This document shows positions 27,963 to 36,962 of a stretch of 64,000 nucleotides of DNA, one piece after another. The notes under the pieces are model-generated. The model was given only the letters and a program-made list of their open reading frames with translations, was not told where the DNA came from and did no database searches. Position 1 is the first letter of the stretch. Every line of letters starts with the position of its first letter. A program made the translations under genes and the position numbers. The stretch covers positions 1,612,001 to 1,676,000 of the forward strand of contig NZ_CP157276.1 of assembly GCF_040024445.1 (NCBI RefSeq). The letters are read 5' to 3'. This DNA is from Prescottella soli (GTDB lineage Bacteria > Actinomycetota > Actinomycetes > Mycobacteriales > Mycobacteriaceae).

Positions 27963-29705
27963 ATGAGTTTCGACGCGATCGTCAAGAACGGCCGGTGGTT
28001 CGACGGCACCGGCGCCCCGTCCGCGACCCGCCACCTCGGCATCCGAGACGGCCGGGTGGCGACGGTCTCCACCGAACCGCTCGACGAAACCGACTGTCCC
28101 CGTGTGATCGACGCGGCCGGCAAATGGGTGATCCCCGGCATGCTCGACATCCACACCCACTACGACGTCGAGGTCCTGCTCCGCCCGCAGCTCGACGAGT
28201 CGGTGCGCCACGGCATCACCACCGTGTTCGTCGGATCGTGCTCGCTGTCGACCGTCCACGTCGGGCCGTCGGACGCCGGTGACCTGTTCGGCCGGGTCGA
28301 GGCGATCCCGCGCCGCCACGTCGTCGACGGGCTCGAGGAGCGCAAGACGTGGAACTCGGCACGCGAGTACGTCGATGCGCTCGAATCGCTGCCGCTGGGA
28401 CCGAACGTCGCCGCGTTCATCGGCCACTCCGACATGCGGGCGGCGCTGATGGGTCTGGACCGGGCCACCCGCAAGGAGGTCAAGCCCACCGCGTCCGAAC
28501 TCGCCGCGATGGAGCAGCAGCTGACCGAGGCGCTCGACGCCGGGTTCGTCGGAATGTCGTCGCAGCAGTTGATGTTCGACAAGCTCGACGGCGAGGTCTG
28601 CCGGTCCCGCACGCTGCCGTCGACGTATGCGACCGCCCGGGAGCGTCGCCGGCTCAACGCGATCCTGCGACGCCGTCGCCGGGCGCTGCAGGGCGGCCCG
28701 GACGTGGCCCGCCCGCAGAGCATGATGGTGATGGCGCTCAGCAGCCTCGGCATCTTCCGCAAGCCGCTCAAGACGAGCCTGCTCTCGGCCGCCGACGTCA
28801 AGGCGATCCCCGGTATCGTGAAGATCTTCCCGCTGATGGCGAAGGTCCTCAACGGCCTCGGCGGCGACTTCCGTTGGCAGCACCTGCCGGTGCCGTTCGA
28901 GGTGTACTCCGACGGCATCGACCTGCCGGTGTTCGAGGAGTTCGGCTCCGGCGCGGCGGCCCTGCACCTGTCGAACCAGATCGACGCGCGCCGCGAACTG
29001 CTGGCGGACGCGGACTACCGCCGACGCTTTCGCAAGGACTACGACCAGAAGTACGGGCCGCGGGTGTGGCATCGCGACTTCTTCGACGCCGAGATCGTCG
29101 AGTGCCCCGACGACTCGGTCATCGGGAAGACGTTCGGTCAGGTCGGGGAGGACCGCGGCGGCGTGCATCCCGTCGACGCGTTCCTCGACCTGGTGGTCGA
29201 GTACGGCCCCAAGGTGCGCTGGCGGACCACGATCTCGAACCACCGTCCCGAGGTGCTGAACGCGCTCGCCGCCGATCCCGGTGTGCAGCTGGGCTTCTCA
29301 GATTCGGGTGCGCACCTGCGGAACATGGCGTTCTACAACTTCGGGCTGCGCTTCCTGCGCCGCGTCCACGACGCCGAACGGGCCGGGGCGCCGTTCCTGT
29401 CGGTCGAGCAGGCGGTGCGCCGGGTCACCGGTGAACTCGCCGACTGGTACGGCCTGGACGCCGGGCACCTGCGCGAGGGTGACCGTGCCGACCTGGTGGT
29501 CATCGACCCCGAGCACCTCGACGACTCCCTCGACACGTACGCCGAGAGCCCTGTCCCCGAGTACGACAACCTGTCCCGGATGGTGAACCGCAACGACGAC
29601 GCCGTGTCCGCGGTGTTTGTGGGCGGCGAGTACGTCTTCGGCAACGGAGAACCGGCACCCGCCCTGGGCACCGAGCGCACCGGGCAGTTCCTCCGGGCCC
29701 GCTGA
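27963..29705 (+). CDS. D-aminoacylase-like amidohydrolase
   Basis: A 580-residue metal-dependent hydrolase of the N-acyl-D-amino-acid deacylase family. PGMLDIHTHYDVE carries the HxH metal ligands; VFVGSCSLS has the Cys found in D-aminoacylases (usual GNCG); GHSDMR and FSDSGAHLRN supply later ligands and the catalytic Asp. The C-terminal beta-sandwich ends with GDRADLVVIDPEHL. Length is at the upper end because of an inserted region near 215-330. Forty-four bases after the synthetase gene, so co-transcribed; together they suggest amide or ester substrate catabolism. Confidence 0.85.
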   Translation: MSFDAIVKNGRWFDGTGAPSATRHLGIRDGRVATVSTEPLDETDCPRVIDAAGKWVIPGMLDIHTHYDVEVLLRPQLDESVRHGITTVFVGSCSLSTVHVGPSDAGDLFGRVEAIPRRHVVDGLEERKTWNSAREYVDALESLPLGPNVAAFIGHSDMRAALMGLDRATRKEVKPTASELAAMEQQLTEALDAGFVGMSSQQLMFDKLDGEVCRSRTLPSTYATARERRRLNAILRRRRRALQGGPDVARPQSMMVMALSSLGIFRKPLKTSLLSAADVKAIPGIVKIFPLMAKVLNGLGGDFRWQHLPVPFEVYSDGIDLPVFEEFGSGAAALHLSNQIDARRELLADADYRRRFRKDYDQKYGPRVWHRDFFDAEIVECPDDSVIGKTFGQVGEDRGGVHPVDAFLDLVVEYGPKVRWRTTISNHRPEVLNALAADPGVQLGFSDSGAHLRNMAFYNFGLRFLRRVHDAERAGAPFLSVEQAVRRVTGELADWYGLDAGHLREGDRADLVVIDPEHLDDSLDTYAESPVPEYDNLSRMVNRNDDAVSAVFVGGEYVFGNGEPAPALGTERTGQFLRAR

Positions 29706-29712
29706 CGGTCAC

Positions 29713-29742
29713 GGCGCCCGGCAACCCGACCGGCCGGGCGCC
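29713..29742 (+). terminator. Hairpin between amidohydrolase and esterase genes
   Basis: GGCGCCCGGC (29713-29722) pairs perfectly with GCCGGGCGCC (29733-29742) around a 10-base loop, with no T run. Together with a separate -10 hexamer just downstream it suggests that the esterases form their own transcription unit. Confidence 0.45.
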
Positions 29743-29752
29743 CGGATCGTCG

Positions 29753-29758
29753 TATAGT
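29753..29758 (+). promoter_or_regulatory. TATAGT -10 element of the esterase pair
   Basis: TATAGT lies 7 bases before the ATG at 29766, predicting a leaderless message. No clear -35 hexamer is visible. Confidence 0.5.
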
Positions 29759-29765
29759 CGCGGCC

Positions 29766-31307
29766 ATGACCCCGAGTCTCGAAGTGACCACCGCCGACGG
29801 CGTCGTCCGGGGCCGCAGGATCGGTGACCTGCTCGCCTGGCGCGGAATACCGTTCGCCGCCCCGCCGGTGGGCCCGCTGCGGTTGCGGGCGCCGCAGCCC
29901 ACCGAGCCGTGGACCGGGGTCCGCGACGCCGGCGAGTTCGGCGCCGCCGCTCCGCAGGCCCCGATGGGCGTGACGCTGCGGCCGGGCAAGCGCCAGCCGA
30001 TCTCGGAGGACTGTCTCACGCTCAACGTGCTCGCCCCGGCGGGGCCGAGCGCCGCGCCGCGACCGGTGATGGTGTTCATCCACGGCGGCGCGTTCGTCCT
30101 GGGCACGACCGCACTGGGGATCTACCACGGGGACCGCCTCGCGCGGCGCGGCGACCTCGTGTACGTCTCGATCAACTACCGGCTGGGCCCGCTCGGCTAC
30201 CTCGACTTCACCGAGTTCTCCACGCCCGAGCGGCCGTTCGACTCCAATCTGGGCCTGCGGGACCAGGTGGCCGCGCTGCAGTGGGTGCGGCGCAACATCG
30301 CCGCTTTCGGAGGCGATCCCGACAACGTCACGCTGTTCGGGGAGTCCGCGGGCGCCACGTCGGTCACCACGCTGATGGCCACACCGGCCGCGCGGGGGCT
30401 GTTCGCGCGGGCGATCGCGGAGAGTTCGGCGCCGGTGCTCGTGAGCGACGGCCGGCGGGCGAAACGCTGGGCCCGCGAGTTCATGACGCTGCTGGGTTCC
30501 GACGATCCGGCGGACGCGGCGCGGGCCCTCGACTCCGCGACGCCGGCCGAACTCGGGAAGGCCGGAAATCGGCTGGGCGCCAAGGTTCTCGCCGAGACGC
30601 CCGGACTACACCCGCTCGGCCCGGTGGTGGACGGCGAGTTCCTGCCGGAGTCGCCGCTGGCGGCATTCACGGCCGGGCGTGCGCATCCGGTGCCGATGAT
30701 CATCGGCACCAACGCCAAGGAGGGCACGCTCTTCCCCAAGATGCTGGACGCCCTGCCCAGCAACGCCGCCCGCATCGAGGCGATGTTCGAGCTCACCAAC
30801 CCGGAGGCCTTGGCGCGGGTCGTCGGCGCGTACGCCGGCTACCCGGACGCGGCAGCGGCGATCGACCTGGGCGGCGATCTGACGTTCTGGAGACCGTCGG
30901 TCGAGATCGCCGACGCACACTCCGCCCATTCCCCCACCTACAGTTACCGTTTCGATTACGCACCGCGCCTCATGCACTGGCTCGGCCTGGGGGCCACGCA
31001 CGCGCTCGAGATGTTCGCGGTGTTCGGGTACGGCAACTCCGCCGCCGGCCGGGCCCTCACCGCCCCCGGTGGCCGACGTCGCCTGCGGGCGGTCACCGAT
31101 CGAGTCCAGGAGAACTGGATCTCGTTCGCCCGGGGCGGTGTCCCGACCCCGTGGTGGCCGCGGTACGACGCCGAGCACCGACGGACCCTGATCTTCGACG
31201 TCCCCACCCGCGTCGAGCGCGATCCCGGCCGCGAGCGCCGGATCGCGTGGTCCGGGTATCTCGGCTACGAAGGCGAGGGCGCGGCCGAAGCCGAGTCCCT
31301 TCCGTGA
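29766..31307 (+). CDS. Type B carboxylesterase/lipase (first of a tandem pair)
   Basis: A 513-residue alpha/beta hydrolase. Oxyanion loop VFIHGGAFVLG, nucleophile Ser in GESAGATS, acid Glu in TNAKEGTLF and His in GATHALEMF form the expected triad. No signal peptide, so it is cytosolic. Its GTGA overlap with the next gene and the close similarity between the two show a tandem duplication. Ester substrate unknown. Confidence 0.92.
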   Translation: MTPSLEVTTADGVVRGRRIGDLLAWRGIPFAAPPVGPLRLRAPQPTEPWTGVRDAGEFGAAAPQAPMGVTLRPGKRQPISEDCLTLNVLAPAGPSAAPRPVMVFIHGGAFVLGTTALGIYHGDRLARRGDLVYVSINYRLGPLGYLDFTEFSTPERPFDSNLGLRDQVAALQWVRRNIAAFGGDPDNVTLFGESAGATSVTTLMATPAARGLFARAIAESSAPVLVSDGRRAKRWAREFMTLLGSDDPADAARALDSATPAELGKAGNRLGAKVLAETPGLHPLGPVVDGEFLPESPLAAFTAGRAHPVPMIIGTNAKEGTLFPKMLDALPSNAARIEAMFELTNPEALARVVGAYAGYPDAAAAIDLGGDLTFWRPSVEIADAHSAHSPTYSYRFDYAPRLMHWLGLGATHALEMFAVFGYGNSAAGRALTAPGGRRRLRAVTDRVQENWISFARGGVPTPWWPRYDAEHRRTLIFDVPTRVERDPGRERRIAWSGYLGYEGEGAAEAESLP

Positions 31308-32773
31308 CCGGCGTGGACGTCGCCCTGGCCGAGGGCGTCGTCCGTGGTCGACGGTTGCCGGACCTGTTGTCGTGGAGGGGAATTCCGTACGCCGCCCCGC
31401 CCGTCGGCCCGCTGCGCCTGCGCGCGCCAGAGCCCGTGCCCGCGTGGACCGGCGTCCGGGATGCCGCCCGGTTCGGTCCCCCGGCCCCGCAGCAACGCCG
31501 GCAGGGCGACGAGAACTGCCTGACGCTCAACGTGCTCCGACCCTCCGCGCCCAGCGACGTCGCCCGGCCGGTCATGGTCTACATCCACGGCGGCGCGCAC
31601 ACGGCCGGCACGTCGGCGGACCTGCTGTACAGCGGTGCATCGCTGGTGCGTCGCGGCGACCTCGTGTTCGTCTCGCTCAACTACCGGCTCGGGGCACTCG
31701 GCTACCTCGACTTCCGCGAATTCTCCACCCCCGAGCACCCTTTCGACGTCAACCTGGGGCTGCGCGATCAGCTCGCCGCCCTGCAGTGGGTGCAGCGCAA
31801 CATCGCCGCCTTCGGCGGCGACCCGGACAACGTCACGCTGTTCGGGGAGTCCGCGGGCGCGGACGCGGTGATGACCCTGATGTGCGTTCCCGCGGCGCAG
31901 GGGCTGTTCGCCCGCGTCATCGCGCAGAGTCCGCCTCCGGCCACGTCCAACGGACCGGAGTTGGCCGCGCGGTGGGCACGCGAGTTCCTCGACGTCGCCG
32001 GCGTGTCCCGCCCGGACGCCGCCTCGTTCCTCGCCACCGCCGACCCCGACACGCTCGTGGAGACCGCCGCGACGCTCAGCATCCGCGGCGCCGACGAGGT
32101 GCCGGGCACACGGCCGTTCGCGCCGGTGGCCGGCGACTACCTCCTCCCCGAGCACCCGCTGAACGCGTTCGAGGCCGGCTCCGAACACCGGGTGCCGCTC
32201 GTCATCGGGACCAACGCGCAGGAGGGTCGGATCTTCTCGCGGCTCCTCGACATCCTGCCGACGAACGAGGCCCGGATCGAGAAGATGTTCGAGGGCACCG
32301 ATCCCGCGATCAAGGCCCGCGCGATCGGCGCGTACCCCGGTTACCCGGGCCGGCGCGCGGCCGCCGACCTCGGCGGCGACGTCGTTTTCTGGGAGCCGTC
32401 GCTGCGGTGCGCGCATGCCCACACCCGGCACAGCGACACGTACATGTACCGCTACGACTTCGCTCCGCGCCTGCTGCGGCTCACAGGTCTCGGCGCGACG
32501 CACGCCACGGAACTGTTCCCGGTGTTCGGGTCGCGGGGCCGCACTGCCCGCATCCTCACCGCGTTGGGCGGACGCCGCGGGATGCGTGCCGTCACCGACA
32601 CGCTGCAGGGTCACTGGCTCGCTTTCGCGCGCGACGGGCACCCCCTCGGGGCGTGGCCGCAGTATTCGCTCGAACGCCGCGACACGCTGATCATCGACGA
32701 GGTCTGCCGCGTCGAATGCGATCCGCTGCGGAGCCGACGCGAAGCGTGGCACGGATACCGGCACCGGCATTGA
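31304..32773 (+). CDS. Type B carboxylesterase/lipase (second of a tandem pair)
   Basis: A 489-residue paralogue of the preceding esterase; large blocks such as AAPPVGPLRLRAPEP and RNIAAFGGDPDNVTLFGESA are shared almost unchanged. Triad: Ser in GESAGADA, Glu in TNAQEGRIF, His in GATHATELF. The first copy's GKRQPI-type loop before the oxyanion strand is shortened here. Starts at GTG overlapping the previous stop (GTGA), so translation is coupled. Confidence 0.92.
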   Translation: MTGVDVALAEGVVRGRRLPDLLSWRGIPYAAPPVGPLRLRAPEPVPAWTGVRDAARFGPPAPQQRRQGDENCLTLNVLRPSAPSDVARPVMVYIHGGAHTAGTSADLLYSGASLVRRGDLVFVSLNYRLGALGYLDFREFSTPEHPFDVNLGLRDQLAALQWVQRNIAAFGGDPDNVTLFGESAGADAVMTLMCVPAAQGLFARVIAQSPPPATSNGPELAARWAREFLDVAGVSRPDAASFLATADPDTLVETAATLSIRGADEVPGTRPFAPVAGDYLLPEHPLNAFEAGSEHRVPLVIGTNAQEGRIFSRLLDILPTNEARIEKMFEGTDPAIKARAIGAYPGYPGRRAAADLGGDVVFWEPSLRCAHAHTRHSDTYMYRYDFAPRLLRLTGLGATHATELFPVFGSRGRTARILTALGGRRGMRAVTDTLQGHWLAFARDGHPLGAWPQYSLERRDTLIIDEVCRVECDPLRSRREAWHGYRHRH

Positions 32774-32831
32774 ACCCCCGGTGGTATACCGTTGCGGATC
32801 GCAACCAAATTTCAGGCTGTGGGAGACCTCG

Positions 32832-33272
32832 ATGTCGATGCTCGACCTGCGTCTGGGCGGCGACGGATGGTTCGCCCAGCTGACCCGGTTCGCCCTCGTC
32901 GGCGGATCGAGCAACGTCGTGTACGCGCTGTCGTTCGTCGCACTGGACGCTTACGGGACGTTGCTGGCGAATGCCGTGGGGGTCGCCACCAGCACCGTGC
33001 TGGCCAACGAACTCCACCGCCGCCGGACCTTCCGCGCAGCCGACCGGGTGCCCTGGTTCGCCGCCCAGTGGGAGGGCGGCGCGCTCGCGCTCCTCGGCCT
33101 GATCGTCAGTTCGCTCTCGCTGGCGCTGCTGGGCTTCTTCTTCCCGGACGCATCCGGCCTGGTGTCGATCGCGCTGGTGATCGCCGTCAGCGGTGTCGTC
33201 GGCGCCCTGCGGTTCATCGCGCTCCGCGGCTGGGTGTTCGGCCGGCGCCAGCCGTTACTTCAGCAGTCGTGA
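32832..33272 (+). CDS. GtrA-like membrane protein
   Basis: A 146-residue protein with four hydrophobic helices and the GtrA pattern: FALVGGSSNVVYALSFVAL at the first helix, NELHRRRTFR between helices 2 and 3, and a C-terminal LRFIALRGWVFGRR. GtrA proteins are thought to flip lipid-linked sugars for cell-envelope polysaccharides. GGGAGA precedes the ATG at 32832. Its last 18 bases overlap the convergent DNA glycosylase gene. Confidence 0.8.
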   Translation: MSMLDLRLGGDGWFAQLTRFALVGGSSNVVYALSFVALDAYGTLLANAVGVATSTVLANELHRRRTFRAADRVPWFAAQWEGGALALLGLIVSSLSLALLGFFFPDASGLVSIALVIAVSGVVGALRFIALRGWVFGRRQPLLQQS

Positions 33273-34121
33273 CATGCGCCGATCGGCGAGGATCTTGCCG
33301 CCGGTCTGGCACGTCGGGCAGTACTGGAACGCCCGCTCGGCATACGACACCTCCCGCACCGTGTCCCCACACACGGGGCACGGCAGCCCGGTGCGGGCGT
33401 GCACCGTCATCCCGGCCCGCTTCTCGCCCTTGAGGCGTGCGGCCTCCTGCCCCACCGAGCGTTCGACGGCGTCGGACAGTTCGGAGCGCATGGCGTCGTA
33501 CAGCGTGTCCACCTCGTCGGGAGTCAGCTTCGACGCGGTCGCGAACGGCGAGAGCCGGGCCGCGTGCAGGATCTCGTCGGAGTAGGCGTTGCCGATCCCC
33601 GCCAGCAACGACTGGTCCACGAGCGCCGTCTTGATCCGGGCGCTGGTCCCGCCGAGGAGTTCGCCGAACTGCGGTCGCGTCACCTCGAGCGCGTCGGGTC
33701 CGAGCCTGGCGATGCCCGGCACCTCCTGCGGGTCGGCCACCACCCACACCGCGAGCCGCTTCTTGGTGCCGGCCTCGGTGAGATCGAACGCGGGTGTGTC
33801 CGCGTCGGGGGTGAAGAAGTGCACGCGCAGCGCGAGCGGCCCCTTCCCCGGCCTCGGCGACGCGGGGCCGGGGTTGTCGATCCAGCGCAGCCACCCGCCG
33901 CGGGACAGGTGCGTGATCAGCCACAGTCCGTCGCAGTCCATCGCGAGGTGCTTGCCGAAGCGGCGTGCCCCGGTTACGTTCCGGCCCTGCAGGGCGCTGA
34001 TCGGCGGATCGAACGTCTTGAGCACACTCAGCGCGGCCACGTCGACGCGTCCCACCACCGCGCCGACGGCATGGTTGCGCAGGAACTGTGCCAGGGCCTC
34101 CACCTCGGGCAGTTCGGGCAT
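33255..34121 (-). CDS. Fpg/Nei family DNA glycosylase/AP lyase
   Basis: A 288-residue base-excision repair enzyme. The N-terminus MPELPEVE supplies the catalytic Pro1 (after Met removal) and Glu2. The helix-two-turn-helix segment has KTALVDQSLLAGIGNAYSDE. A zinc finger closes the protein (CPVCG near residue 248, CPTCQTGGK near 268). In place of the usual Lys of the beta-turn it has HARTGLPC. Fpg versus Nei specificity is not certain. TACGCT lies 6 bases before the ATG on the minus strand: leaderless. Confidence 0.9.
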   Translation of the reverse strand: MPELPEVEALAQFLRNHAVGAVVGRVDVAALSVLKTFDPPISALQGRNVTGARRFGKHLAMDCDGLWLITHLSRGGWLRWIDNPGPASPRPGKGPLALRVHFFTPDADTPAFDLTEAGTKKRLAVWVVADPQEVPGIARLGPDALEVTRPQFGELLGGTSARIKTALVDQSLLAGIGNAYSDEILHAARLSPFATASKLTPDEVDTLYDAMRSELSDAVERSVGQEAARLKGEKRAGMTVHARTGLPCPVCGDTVREVSYAERAFQYCPTCQTGGKILADRRMSRLLK

Positions 34122-34161
34122 GTGATCAGCGTAGGCGCGGGCACCGACAGCCGGGGCGCGG

Positions 34162-34632
34162 TCAGACAGGTTCGTTCATCGGCCCGACCTCGACCACACC
34201 GCCCAGCAGCCCCGTCAGAATGCGCAGGATGTTGTTGCGCAACGTGGACTCCGCGACCGGGTCGAGGATCTCGGCCAGGCTCGGTATCCCGAGGTCGAAC
34301 CGGGTCTCGAACCGGATCAGCACGCCGTCACGATCGGGGTCCGCGTCGCACTGCCACGAGCCTTCCATTGTCACGAAGTCCCCGGCAAGTTGGGCGAATT
34401 CGATGCGGCGGGCAACCGGATCGAGCACGTCCCGCTCGGTCCAGCGCAGTGTGCCCTTGCGGAATCGGACCAGCCAATTGGAGATCACCGATCCGTCCGC
34501 CTGCGCGGGTTCGACGTCGAGGGCGAGGACGGTGTCGGTGAGTTCGGGATAGCGAGCGAAGTCGCTGATCCGGGCATAGGCCGCGTCGGGCCGGACGTGC
34601 TCGGCGCGGATGTGCATGACTACGTGACGCAT
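34162..34632 (-). CDS. SRPBCC cyclase/aromatase-like protein
   Basis: A 156-residue helix-grip protein similar to polyketide cyclase/dehydrase and coenzyme Q-binding proteins: an AYARISDFARYPELTDTVLA opening and ILRILTGLLGGVVE end helix. It could bind or cyclise a hydrophobic intermediate. Last gene of a four-gene minus-strand cluster, 21 bases after the aminotransferase. GGAGTT lies about 5 bases before the ATG. Confidence 0.75.
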   Translation of the reverse strand: MRHVVMHIRAEHVRPDAAYARISDFARYPELTDTVLALDVEPAQADGSVISNWLVRFRKGTLRWTERDVLDPVARRIEFAQLAGDFVTMEGSWQCDADPDRDGVLIRFETRFDLGIPSLAEILDPVAESTLRNNILRILTGLLGGVVEVGPMNEPV

Positions 34633-34653
34633 GGGAACTCCAAGGATTCGTAT

Positions 34654-35901
34654 TCAGGTGAGAGTGAGGTCCGCGAGGGCCTCGGTGAAGGCGCGGAGGA
34701 AGAGCTCGACCTCCTCCACTGTCAGGATCGCCGGCGGGGTGAGGCGCAGCACGTCGGCCGCGTTCAACGAGTGGTTGGCCAGGATGTCGCGTTCGAGCAG
34801 GTTCAGGAACAGTTCTCCGACCAGGCCGCTCGTGGCCATCTCGAGGCCGAGCAGCAGACCGCGGCCGCGCACCTGGGTCACCCGGCCGCCGCCGTGCCGG
34901 TCCACGGCCGTCCGGATGCCCGCGAGGAGGTGGTCTCCGAGCTCGGCCGCGCGCGCCGGGAGGTCTTCGTCCCGGATCACGTCGATCGCGGCGTGTGCGG
35001 CGGCGCATGCCGCCGGCGACCCCGCGAACGTGGAGGTGTGCAAGTAGGGATCCCGGGCGAACGGGGCGTAGGCCTCCGGCGTGGCGACCACCGCGGCTAT
35101 CGGCATCACGCCCCCGGAGAGTCCCTTGCCCACCAGCAGCAGGTCGGGCGTGACCCCCTCGGCGTCCACACCCCACCAGCAGCCGAGTCGGCCGAGACCG
35201 GTCTGGATCTCGTCGACGACCAGCAACGCCTCGTATCGGCGGCACAGGTCGGCGGCGGCGCGCAGGTAACCGGGAAGCGGCACGTTCACGCCGCCCTCGC
35301 CCTGCACCGGTTCGACGATGAAGCAGCCGTGGCCGCCGGTTGCACGCAACGCCACCTCCAGCTCGGCCGGATCACCGAAGGCGACCTCCATGACGTGCGG
35401 TAGCAGCGGCCGGAAGGGCTGCTGCAGAACGGCATTCGCGGTGACGCTCAGGGCGCCGAGCGTCTTGCCGTGAAATCCGCCGCGCGTCGTGATCACGGCT
35501 GTCTTGCCGTGGGCACGGGCCAGTTTCAACGCACACTCGGTGGCTTCGGCACCGGAGTTGACGAAGTGCACCAGATCCAGGTCCCCCGGGGTGACCTCGG
35601 CGAGCGCGGCCGCGGCGCCGGCGCTTACCGGATCCAGGAACACCCGGGAGGCCATCGGGTGCCGTCGCACCTGGGCACACACCGCCTCCACGACGGAGGG
35701 ATGGCGATGTCCGAGCAGGTAGACCCCGTAACCACCGAAGTCCAGGACGCGTCGGCCGTCCGCGAGGGTGATCCAGGCACCGGACGACTCCACCTCGGCC
35801 AGGTCCCCGATCAGCCGACCGAGTGCCGCCCGGCCGCTGCCGAAGTGCCTCCGGTAGTTGTCGGTGAGCGCACCGGAATCGAGCATCATGCCGGCGCTCA
35901 T
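34654..35901 (-). CDS. Class III PLP-dependent aminotransferase
   Basis: A 415-residue fold-type I enzyme of the ornithine/acetylornithine aminotransferase group. NSGAEATECALKLAR phosphate loop, GGFHGKTLGALSVT, VDEIQTGLGRLG with the PLP-binding Asp, and the Schiff-base Lys in LLLVGKGLSGGV. No biosynthetic Orn/Arg genes adjoin. Its start shares one base with the stop of the thioester-reductase-like gene, so the two are coupled. The likely job is to transaminate an aldehyde made by that partner. Confidence 0.88.
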   Translation of the reverse strand: MSAGMMLDSGALTDNYRRHFGSGRAALGRLIGDLAEVESSGAWITLADGRRVLDFGGYGVYLLGHRHPSVVEAVCAQVRRHPMASRVFLDPVSAGAAAALAEVTPGDLDLVHFVNSGAEATECALKLARAHGKTAVITTRGGFHGKTLGALSVTANAVLQQPFRPLLPHVMEVAFGDPAELEVALRATGGHGCFIVEPVQGEGGVNVPLPGYLRAAADLCRRYEALLVVDEIQTGLGRLGCWWGVDAEGVTPDLLLVGKGLSGGVMPIAAVVATPEAYAPFARDPYLHTSTFAGSPAACAAAHAAIDVIRDEDLPARAAELGDHLLAGIRTAVDRHGGGRVTQVRGRGLLLGLEMATSGLVGELFLNLLERDILANHSLNAADVLRLTPPAILTVEEVELFLRAFTEALADLTLT

Positions 35902-36953
35902 CAGACGGCGCTTTCGACCAGCGGCGTCTGCGCTGGCAGTAGCTTCTTGACCTGGGCCCAGTAGATCAACGAGCGCCTGAGTGCCTCGATGAGCGCGGCC
36001 CGGGAGGCGCGGCTCCCGAATCCCAGCCTGTCCAGGTCACTGGGCATGGCGTCGCTGGACTGGAACACCCACACCGACTCGAGGAAGTCGGTGAACATCT
36101 GTCGTCGACCATCCGAGATCAGGTCGTCCAGCAGCGGCATCAACAACCGATCGACGGACTCGAACGGCATGAACCGTGGCCGCGTCGCGCCGATCCACGC
36201 AAGCCGGGACACGTCCTCGCACACCTCGGCGATGTCGGTGAATGTGAGTGCCTGATCTCCCGCGGTCAGCCAGTACTCGCCCTGTGTCACACGCTCACGG
36301 ATGAGCTTGCCGACGGCATCGACGACGATGTCCAAGGGAACCGTGTCGACCAGGGACCCGATCTCCCCAGGAACCACCGGAAGGTCGCCCCTGATCGCAC
36401 TCCCCAACATCCGGTGCAATCCCTGGAAGGCGGCCATCCGGCCGTCGCGGGAATCCCCGGTCACCACCGACGGTCGGACGATGACCGCCGGAACCGTACC
36501 AGCGCGGACCAACTCTTCCGCTTCCGTCTTGGACTCGAGGTAGGCGGCCAACCCCGCGAAACGCTCGTCGGACGGGGCCTGACGGGCGACGAAGGCCGTG
36601 CTCAGGTAGTAGAGCGGGGCACCAGCGTCGGCCGCCACGCGCAGCATCGCCGCGGGTCCCTGGACGTTCACCGCCCGCAGCTGCTCCGGGTCCACGCTCC
36701 ATTTGGTCACCGCCGCGCCGTGCAGCACGACATCGACTCGGTCCACCAGGCCGGCGTACTCCGCAGCCGGCAGGCCCAGCGTGGGGTGCGAAAAGTCACC
36801 GGCGAACTCGCCAACCCGTGGATCGTCGATCGGGCGTCTACCGCGCAGGCAGACGATGTCGAAGTCCTCGGCCATGGCGTCGAGCATCGCCCTGCCGATG
36901 ACGCCGGAGCCACCGGTGAGCAGCAGAGTGCGCTTCATGTCATTGTCCTCCAA
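35901..36953 (-). CDS. Extended SDR, thioester-reductase (NAD_binding_4)-like
   Basis: A 350-residue NAD(P)-dependent reductase. TGGSGVIG (Rossmann loop), VVLHGAAVTKW, VNVQGPAAMLRVA and YYLSTAFVA, then YLESK as the YxxxK catalytic pair, follow the male-sterility/thioester reductase pattern rather than that of sugar epimerases. Such enzymes release acyl thioesters as aldehydes. Between the acyl-CoA dehydrogenase and aminotransferase genes, with 9 bases to the former. AGGACAATG-type spacing gives GGAGG about 3-8 bases before the ATG. Confidence 0.75.
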   Translation of the reverse strand: MEDNDMKRTLLLTGGSGVIGRAMLDAMAEDFDIVCLRGRRPIDDPRVGEFAGDFSHPTLGLPAAEYAGLVDRVDVVLHGAAVTKWSVDPEQLRAVNVQGPAAMLRVAADAGAPLYYLSTAFVARQAPSDERFAGLAAYLESKTEAEELVRAGTVPAVIVRPSVVTGDSRDGRMAAFQGLHRMLGSAIRGDLPVVPGEIGSLVDTVPLDIVVDAVGKLIRERVTQGEYWLTAGDQALTFTDIAEVCEDVSRLAWIGATRPRFMPFESVDRLLMPLLDDLISDGRRQMFTDFLESVWVFQSSDAMPSDLDRLGFGSRASRAALIEALRRSLIYWAQVKKLLPAQTPLVESAV

Positions 36954-36962
36954 TACATTTCA

